Assembly: GCF_030547075.1 (NCBI RefSeq)
Contig: NZ_JAUOQH010000003.1
Location: forward strand, 1-64,000
DNA from: Alteromonas sp. 1_MG-2023
Lineage (GTDB): Bacteria; Pseudomonadota; Gammaproteobacteria; Enterobacterales; Alteromonadaceae
DNA: 64,000 bases
Direction of reading: 5' to 3'
In this document: one piece after another, positions 58,362 to 64,000 of the stretch
Position numbering within the stretch: the stretch's first letter is position 1
How the letters are laid out: every line of letters starts with the position of its first letter
Program-made: the position numbers and the translations under genes
Notes under the pieces: generated by a model
What the model saw: the letters and a program-made list of their open reading frames with translations, nothing else
What the model was told of the DNA's origin: nothing
The model's database searches: none

Positions 58362-58748
58362 CTACCTTCCCCAACATTCTTGAGGGGTGTTCTCGGTAGG
58401 GGTAATTGTTAGTAAACGACAAGGGTTCGATTTATCTAAAAAGCCTAGTGAGGCGGTAATACTGTAATTGCCATTCTTCAATTTCGAATAGGACAAGATT
58501 ACTTCGTCGATGTTTGGTGCGGGTAATCCGTTGAGATCCGTATACTCCCCTTTACTCAGCCAATGGCGCTCTTGTTTTATTTGCAACGACAGCAAATAGC
58601 TGATGGTTTCGTGCTTTTGGGTAAGTGCAATAGTCGAAGAGTAGCTAGGGATCGCAATCATAGAGACGATACCGATAATTGCTACTGCCACCAACAATTC
58701 TATTAACGTAAAGCCCCTCGTTTTCAATATATTTATTTTCCGTTCCAT
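58362..58748 (-). CDS. Type IV pilin-like protein (PilE-type)
   Basis: A 128-residue prepilin with cleavage site G12-F13, E17 at mature position 5 (GFTLIELLV) and a long N-terminal helix. A C-terminal disulfide pair is likely (C near 109 and 125). It reads opposite to the surrounding pilin genes. Short compared with a major pilin, so a minor pilin is likely; which family is unclear. No obvious partner gene on this strand nearby. Confidence 0.82.
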   Translation of the reverse strand: MERKINILKTRGFTLIELLVAVAIIGIVSMIAIPSYSSTIALTQKHETISYLLSLQIKQERHWLSKGEYTDLNGLPAPNIDEVILSYSKLKNGNYSITASLGFLDKSNPCRLLTITPTENTPQECWGR

Positions 58749-58827
58749 AGTACAGCATCCCTCATTTAGTTGATTAGTTATGCTTTAAACCTAGCAATAA
58801 ACGCATAACAATTAACCGGACTAAGGC

Positions 58828-59343
58828 ATGGTTTTAAACAAAGTTAAGGGCTTTTCTTTACTCGAAGTTTTGGTGATTCTTTCAATCATCGGCATTTTGG
58901 CAACGGTGGCAGCCCCCTCGTTTATTGAGTGGCGGTTGGCAAATGCAATGACCAGCGTATTAAAACACACCGCCGATATAGCCAAGTACGGGCGAGCCTT
59001 GTCTATTACTCAACGCACGGCAATTACCTTGGTGTTAGATCCCTCTAGTAACCACTGCATCAGCTTAACCTCGGACGATGATTGCGATTGCAGTGTCGAA
59101 AATAGCTGCCGCGTGTTAACGCAAAAGAAACGACTTTTAGTGAATAGCTATGATGCCGATTTCAGCCTACCGAAAAATCAAAAAACGGGGCTTATTTTTG
59201 ATGGTACCCATGGAATGAGCTTTGGAAGCGCTTTAACCATCACGTTTAGCAACGCCTTGTATACAGGCAAAGTTATTATCAACAACGTAGGCAGAGTTCG
59301 TTACTGCGTAACCAGTGAACTAGAGGATATTCCACAATGCTAA
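58828..59343 (+). CDS. Minor type IV pilin, FimU/GspH type
   Basis: A 171-residue prepilin with cleavage G8-F9 and E13 at mature position 5 (GFSLLEVLV), then the FimT/FimU domain with a Cys-rich segment (DDDCDCSVENSC, about 70-81). First gene of a four-gene overlapping operon (FimU-PilW-PilX-PilV types). In related pili these initiate fibre assembly at the tip. It overlaps the next gene by 7 bases. Confidence 0.82.
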   Translation: MVLNKVKGFSLLEVLVILSIIGILATVAAPSFIEWRLANAMTSVLKHTADIAKYGRALSITQRTAITLVLDPSSNHCISLTSDDDCDCSVENSCRVLTQKKRLLVNSYDADFSLPKNQKTGLIFDGTHGMSFGSALTITFSNALYTGKVIINNVGRVRYCVTSELEDIPQC

Positions 59344-59936
59344 AATTCTCTGGCTTCACACTAGTTGAACTTACAATTGCGATGGCGTTAAGCACCACTC
59401 TCATTCTTTTTTCTACTATTGGCGCAGCCAATATAGCGAGAGATTTAACCTACTTTCAGCAACAACTAGCCTTGCATAGTGAATTACGCCTACTTAGCCA
59501 CTCTATTGCCTTACAACTTAAACGTGCAGGTTACGTGGCGCGTACTTTTGAAGAGATTTTAGCGGATAGCACACTACTTCCTCCTACTATCACTATCAGC
59601 GAACACCCGTCAGAAGTTAATAGGTCCTGTATTCTATTTTCCTATGACAAGAATGCTAATGGTGAGATTAGTAAGAAAAACCCCGCTGAATTGCTTGGTT
59701 TCAGACTCCGCAATGATGCACTGGAATATCGTATAGCAACGAAGAACTGCGATCAAGGAGGATGGCACGACCTCACCGATACTAAAGAAATAAAAGTAAC
59801 CGCATTTTCTATAACACTTCACGCCAAAGTCAATAACGCCCCTGTGTATAAAGTACACCTTGCACTTCAAAGTAAAGCATCAAGCAACCTTACTGCCGAG
59901 CAATACATACTCGTAAGGGTACCTAATGAAATATAA
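59337..59936 (+). CDS. Minor type IV pilin, PilW type
   Basis: A 199-residue prepilin with an extremely short leader (cleavage G6-F7, E11 at mature position 5), hydrophobic helix and a PilW-like body with conserved RLLSHSIALQLKRAGY (about 49-64). Overlaps both neighbours (7 and 11 bases). The layout fits PilW/PilW-like, assigned by position and helix pattern. Confidence 0.78.
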   Translation: MLKFSGFTLVELTIAMALSTTLILFSTIGAANIARDLTYFQQQLALHSELRLLSHSIALQLKRAGYVARTFEEILADSTLLPPTITISEHPSEVNRSCILFSYDKNANGEISKKNPAELLGFRLRNDALEYRIATKNCDQGGWHDLTDTKEIKVTAFSITLHAKVNNAPVYKVHLALQSKASSNLTAEQYILVRVPNEI

Positions 59937-60810
59937 ATTACGCTCCCAATTAACATCATTACCAACCAATAAGCGCGCCCGTGGGGCAGTGGTATTGAGC
60001 GTGGTGGTGTTACTTTTAAGTCTCATAACCCTTGCTTTGTGGGCAACAAGCTCTCTACTAGCAACTGAATATCAAGCGAACAAAAGCAGTAATAGCTACC
60101 GTAAGACCATGAATCAATTGCAAAGCGACTTAACGCTAATTACTGGGAAACTTCGCATCAGCGACAACTGGCAAAAAGCCGCCGCTGAAAATCCGTTGGC
60201 AACAGTAGCAGCATCTGAGTATTTGGGCAGTGAAGGACAAAAACTCACCCTGTTTGAGGTTTCATTGTTTCACCCTGCTTCTTCGATAACCGTTAGCCAA
60301 ACATTCTTGCGCTACCCTGCACTTGTGCGTATTCCAGCAGGCAATATTATTACTGGCGCTAATAATCCAATTCTATCTCACCTCTTTGATCGAGAAGCCA
60401 ACAGCTTAACGCCTTTGTACTTTCCAGAATCGATAATAGACAAAGATTGTGATGACCTTGCTGTACATCCGATACTTTGGATCCGAGGGCATTGTAATAT
60501 TCCATCAAGTTCAGTCATCGGGGAACCAGACCGCCCTCTATTACTGGTAGTAGAAGGAGGTAACTTCACCCTGAATGCGCATGCACAGTTTTATGGGCTA
60601 GTTGTATTACTGACAAACACTAACGTCGAACCAACTGCGACTATAGGACTTTCTGCTGCGCTTACCGGCGCTATGGTAAGTAACGAGGAGGTATCTACCA
60701 TCTTATATGGCAACATCGACTTTGATCCTATCGTGTTGCATACCCTTCAACAAATTAATGCATTACAGAAAATGCAGTCTGTACCAGGGAGTTGGCATGA
60801 CTTTAACTAA
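59926..60810 (+). CDS. PilX-like pilus assembly protein
   Basis: A 294-residue protein with PilX-type N-terminus: basic segment, then R-G-A (cleavage predicted at G20-A21) and a hydrophobic helix. Mature position 5 is Ser, not Glu, as in PilX/GspK proteins that begin tip assembly without the usual E5. The C-terminal half is a beta-rich YGLVVLLTN segment. Overlaps the PilW-like and PilV-like genes. Confidence 0.75.
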   Translation: MKYKLRSQLTSLPTNKRARGAVVLSVVVLLLSLITLALWATSSLLATEYQANKSSNSYRKTMNQLQSDLTLITGKLRISDNWQKAAAENPLATVAASEYLGSEGQKLTLFEVSLFHPASSITVSQTFLRYPALVRIPAGNIITGANNPILSHLFDREANSLTPLYFPESIIDKDCDDLAVHPILWIRGHCNIPSSSVIGEPDRPLLLVVEGGNFTLNAHAQFYGLVVLLTNTNVEPTATIGLSAALTGAMVSNEEVSTILYGNIDFDPIVLHTLQQINALQKMQSVPGSWHDFN

Positions 60811-61357
60811 AAACACGCAGGGGTTTTCACTTATTGAAGTGGTTATCGCATCGGCGCTATTTGCTCTGGCTTTTACCGCCGGACTTAAGTTGTATCAACA
60901 AATTCATGGTCAATGGCAACAACTTGTTGTAATTCAGCAAGCACAACATCAACTTGATTCCGCACAAACCGATATACAAAAAAATCTTGATACCGAGGAA
61001 TACCTTTACCCCTTGCTCTCACCCACCGCCTTCCCAGTGACATCGAGCAGTAAAACCTTACTGTCGAGCCTTAATACAGTGAATACCACTAATAGTAAAA
61101 CTTCGATAGAAGTTGCTTACCTTGAAAAGGATAATAAGAAAACCGGAGTAGAAGTAACCCGCTTAGCAAGCGCGTTGAAGGCAATTACATTAACGCAGGA
61201 CATTGAAGTTATTGCGAAGTTAGGTAAAGAAAATGATAGTGCTAAAACGGGGGACTTTGCTGAGCAATTGACATTTACTACCGCTCCTCCCTATCAATCG
61301 CACTGGCAAGATATTCAGCATTTTGGGAACTTAACAACTATTACGCCGATGCCCTAG
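60797..61357 (+). CDS. Minor type IV pilin, PilV type
   Basis: A 186-residue prepilin with cleavage G9-F10 and E14 at mature position 5 (GFSLIEVVIA). Start at 60797 is chosen because it gives a standard short leader; a longer frame to 60707 overlaps the previous gene by over 100 bases. Overlap with the PilX-like gene is 14 bases. Last gene of the plus-strand cluster. Confidence 0.78.
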   Translation: MTLTKNTQGFSLIEVVIASALFALAFTAGLKLYQQIHGQWQQLVVIQQAQHQLDSAQTDIQKNLDTEEYLYPLLSPTAFPVTSSSKTLLSSLNTVNTTNSKTSIEVAYLEKDNKKTGVEVTRLASALKAITLTQDIEVIAKLGKENDSAKTGDFAEQLTFTTAPPYQSHWQDIQHFGNLTTITPMP

Positions 61358-61473
61358 CCGTTTGTAATGTCTGTTTTACTTAAGTTAAGGTACATATTTA
61401 CAGTAGCTAGTTAATGACCGCTCTTTATTGGATAACTTGTGTTTGCTTAACTTGTGTCCCCTTTGAATAGCAG

Positions 61474-61495
61474 CGCTGGTGTCGTAGCACCAGCG
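61474..61495. terminator. Hairpin between convergent pilin genes
   Basis: CGCTGGTG / CACCAGCG, eight-base stem with six-base loop, between the PilV-like gene and the minus-strand pilE. No T run on either strand, so termination is uncertain. Confidence 0.4.
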
Positions 61496-61531
61496 ACACG
61501 CTTTTCTAGGGTGTTTTTTGACACCGCAATG

Positions 61532-61999
61532 CTAGCAAGACCAGCAGTACTCGCCAGCAGCTAACGAGCCATTGTTATTTACGTCCCAACCTTTGCGCCC
61601 ATCACTAAAGTAAAATATGGCGCCGTCTGTAGCTTGAGGACTACCACTAACAGGAGTAGCTTTCAGTTGATAGCTGGTTGCATCAGCAGACACTATGGTG
61701 AGGTCGTAACGTTTGTTCGCTGCAGATTCAGCAGCAGGCGAGTAACTGGCAAAAATAGTAGGAGCGCCTGTATCTCCGCCGCTTGGGCCTGCCCCTTTAT
61801 AACTAAACGAGCCACTATGATGACGTTCCATTGCGGCAGCAAATGCCAGCATGTCTGCTTGCGCCGAACCTCGATAACCGTCAGTCATGAAAGATTGGTA
61901 AGACGGGTAGGCAATCGCGGCAAGAATGCCAACAATAGCCACCACAATCATTAACTCAATGAGGGAGAACCCATTACTTTTCTTACTATTTATAATCAC
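61532..61999 (-). CDS. pilE: Type IV pilin PilE
   Basis: A 155-residue prepilin with cleavage G10-F11 and E15 at mature position 5 ([19 protein letters not shown]), the classical type IVa pilin helix. The C-terminal loop is closed by two cysteines (CWSC at the very end). It directly follows pilY1 with a 4-base overlap (ATGA), the pilY1-pilE order of Pseudomonas minor pilin operons, so it is more likely the minor pilin PilE than the major pilin. Confidence 0.88.
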   Translation of the reverse strand: MIINSKKSNGFSLIELMIVVAIVGILAAIAYPSYQSFMTDGYRGSAQADMLAFAAAMERHHSGSFSYKGAGPSGGDTGAPTIFASYSPAAESAANKRYDLTIVSADATSYQLKATPVSGSPQATDGAIFYFSDGRKGWDVNNNGSLAAGEYCWSC

Positions 62000-64000
62000 G
62001 GTGATGTGTCCTCTCGCTCCGTTTCAGAATGCCAACTACCTTTTTGTATACGTTCAAACTTACCGTAAATATTCTCAGCTAAACATTCAAACGCTGAACC
62101 ACAGGCTTCTTCGTTACCATCTTCATCTACGCTGATAACAGTTGAAGCACACTCAGTACCTAGGCAAACCACAGGGCTGGTAATGTCTTCAATAAGAATT
62201 TTGGTTTCTGGGGCTATCCCCGTTTGCTGTAACTCAACCGACCTATCAGTACTGTCGAGTTCACCGTTGTTATTCAAATCTGACACGGCATTAGCGTTGA
62301 AAAGATTCACCAAATAAGCACGGCTATTCCCTGTCGGAGGTGCACACAGACTGGTACTACTCACCGCTGGTACATAAGTAGTAAAGAAAATTTTGTAATC
62401 TATTATCAATGGCGACGCCAATACCTTTTCGCCTTCGGTTGTAAGTTCTATGTACCAGCCCGCTTTATTAGCAAAGCTTGAGGCCGCAACAGACTGCTCG
62501 GTCTCATCACTACTGGTGAGTAAATGATTAGTCGCATTGTATAAGTCAGATTCAGAAATGGTACTCATGAAGGTAAATTCATTATTAACATCACGAGTAA
62601 ACACGCCATCGTCTTTTATCATATAGAAATTGTCTTCTACGGTTACGTCTAGAGGTGATGCTCGCCATCCACTCCCCATCGCAACGGCATAATACAATTC
62701 ATCACCAAGAGCCACTTCAGATACATCTGGACCATAGTAAAAACGTCGATTAGTTTCGGCTGTATTGCCACCGAAATCTGCCAATCGAGCCCCTTTAACT
62801 AGGTCGCTACCAGAGTTGCCGTTATAGATATCCATCCTAAATAACTGGCCGCCCATATCACCCACGTACATATGATCTGCTAAACCATCGTTGTCTCTAT
62901 CAATAACGGATATGCGACCTGGAATACTGTAGTTCATACTAGCCAAGTTTAAATCTGCATCAGCGTTACTGGCATGCCATAACAAAGCACCAGTGTCTGC
63001 ATCAAACATGAAAACAGCGTTTCCGACGCTATCAGCATCCCTAACTATTTTGTCGTCTTGGGTTTCATCATAGCCACCACCAACAATCATTACATTCTTT
63101 TCTTGGGTGCCTATACGAACTTTAGTGAAGGTAGGCCGCGACCAGGTTTGGCCTAATTTCTCCAGGCCTGTGCTGCCACCTTCAAGAATGAAACGAACTG
63201 TGGGAGAGGTTTTCTGAGTAACATCGAAAACATAATAGTTTCTACCACCACGACGCATGCCTAGGTACAAATAGGTTGATGAGCCGACAGTACGCACCAC
63301 CATTTCGCCATCAAGACCATAGACATGATTGAAGGTCGACGTATTTTCATAAAAAGTCTGTAAGTTTTCCAACAAGGGAAGTGGCATTACCGCAAAATTT
63401 TCTTCCCCAGTTTCAGAATCAAAAGAGTGCAACATCCCTTGGTTAGTAGCGATAAATACGGCTGTGTCAGTTCCATAATTTACGACCACAGGTTGTGAAT
63501 GTATAGGATCGCCCATCTGCAATCTGAAATCCGTTGTGTCGCCATCGCCATCGCTATCTTTAACATCTACGCCTCTGGCCCACTGCAGCAGTACTTCTCT
63601 TAATTGAGTAGCGTTAGGTTCGGCATCTATAGCCAAATGTGTCGTAGTTATATCATTGTTATTTTCATGCAATTCGTTGCTTGATTGAATAATTGAGCCT
63701 GCACCGTCAAAAACGTACAAGTTGCGATTCACGGACATTTTGCTTGCGGTACCGCCTTCTCCGACATCGCTTCCATCAACCAAAGTAGACCAATAGCTAT
63801 GAGAGTTTTCTTTGAAATAGCCGGTATCACTGTCTACAGCAATCAGAGAGTTTTGATCGACAATATCTTCTCCCGAAAGCCTATAACGCTTAAGGTTTCC
63901 TGGCCAAATAGCCCCTTCACTCGGTTTAAATAACGCGAAGTATAACTCGTCGTTATGAGTCAAACGATTAAGCTCATTAACTGCTATGCCTGGAGAAACA
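61996..64000 (-). CDS. pilY1: Pilus tip adhesin PilY1, partial
   Basis: C-terminal part (about 668 residues) of PilY1, the large calcium-binding tip protein that controls type IV pilus extension, retraction and adhesion. The frame is open through the right edge, so the N-terminal half lies outside. Visible are the start of the beta-propeller ([19 protein letters not shown]), the D-x-D-x-D-G-x-x-D loop [20 protein letters not shown] typical of the PilY1 calcium site, and further acidic loops ([22 protein letters not shown]). Read together with pilE. Confidence 0.92.
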   Translation of the reverse strand, partial: VSPGIAVNELNRLTHNDELYFALFKPSEGAIWPGNLKRYRLSGEDIVDQNSLIAVDSDTGYFKENSHSYWSTLVDGSDVGEGGTASKMSVNRNLYVFDGAGSIIQSSNELHENNNDITTTHLAIDAEPNATQLREVLLQWARGVDVKDSDGDGDTTDFRLQMGDPIHSQPVVVNYGTDTAVFIATNQGMLHSFDSETGEENFAVMPLPLLENLQTFYENTSTFNHVYGLDGEMVVRTVGSSTYLYLGMRRGGRNYYVFDVTQKTSPTVRFILEGGSTGLEKLGQTWSRPTFTKVRIGTQEKNVMIVGGGYDETQDDKIVRDADSVGNAVFMFDADTGALLWHASNADADLNLASMNYSIPGRISVIDRDNDGLADHMYVGDMGGQLFRMDIYNGNSGSDLVKGARLADFGGNTAETNRRFYYGPDVSEVALGDELYYAVAMGSGWRASPLDVTVEDNFYMIKDDGVFTRDVNNEFTFMSTISESDLYNATNHLLTSSDETEQSVAASSFANKAGWYIELTTEGEKVLASPLIIDYKIFFTTYVPAVSSTSLCAPPTGNSRAYLVNLFNANAVSDLNNNGELDSTDRSVELQQTGIAPETKILIEDITSPVVCLGTECASTVISVDEDGNEEACGSAFECLAENIYGKFERIQKGSWHSETEREDTSP

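Noticed and set aside
58186..58422. Small minus-strand protein with M-P-R-K-A repeats
   Set aside because: It is only the translation of the 15-bp triplicate and overlaps the end of a real pilin gene.
60707..60796. Extended start of the PilV-like gene
   Set aside because: Would overlap the PilX-like gene by over 100 bases and put 30 extra residues before the prepilin leader.

Overview
The window is chromosomal DNA from a marine gammaproteobacterium, most likely Alteromonas or a close relative. The evidence is conserved gene order combined with lineage-specific content: bamD/rluD-pgeF-clpB, nadB/rpoE-rseABC-lepA-lepB-rnc-era, pomAB beside xseB-ispA-dxs, nrdR-ribD-ribE-ribBX-ribH-nusB-thiL-pgpA, sdhE-ygfX opposite ygfZ, a sodium-type flagellar motor, and PEP-CTERM-like surface proteins. 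Genus assignment is inference from memory of the families; no search was run. Nearly all of the sequence is ordinary core genome. No prophage, transposase gene, CRISPR array or tRNA was seen.

Layout. Positions 1-530 are the leader of a ribosomal RNA operon reading leftward off the window: the first bases of 16S rRNA, a boxA antitermination site and three tandem sigma70 promoters. Then come pssA (620-1453), two paralogous secreted proteins with PEP-CTERM-like tails and a large TPR protein resembling PrsT (1703-6582), clpB behind a sigma32-type promoter, pgeF, rluD and bamD. Positions 12282-19081 hold an ECF sigma factor with a ChrR-type zinc/cupin anti-sigma factor, a LON-domain gene, and a five-gene operon ending in cyclopropane fatty acid synthase; this looks like a singlet-oxygen/photo-oxidative stress regulon. 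pomBA, xseB-ispA-dxs, and the long leftward riboflavin/thiamine/phospholipid operon follow, then glyA, lpxD and ettA.

From 35164 to 43192 are two PilZ (c-di-GMP receptor) genes flanking radA, then serB, an Smp/YtjB-type membrane protein, a TatD-family nuclease and pdxH. The leftward cluster rpoE-rseA-rseB-rseC-lepA-lepB-rnc-era (43371-50751) carries a candidate autoregulatory sigmaE promoter and faces nadB. Next are a MaoC hydratase gene joined to sdhE-ygfX, then ygfZ, a SlyD-like isomerase, and a nadE-glnB pair. The right end (57585-64000) is a type IV pilus minor pilin locus with genes on both strands, ending in a pilY1 that runs off the right edge.

The less ordinary material is the PEP-CTERM-like island with a candidate sigma54 promoter, the sigma/ChrR stress island with divergent promoter-like elements, a RibBX protein whose cyclohydrolase half has lost its zinc site, a large nested inverted repeat before ribH, the multi-PilZ protein, and the mixed-strand pilin locus. 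Nothing seen amounts to a clearly new system; the PEP-CTERM island and the pilin locus are the best candidates for new detail.
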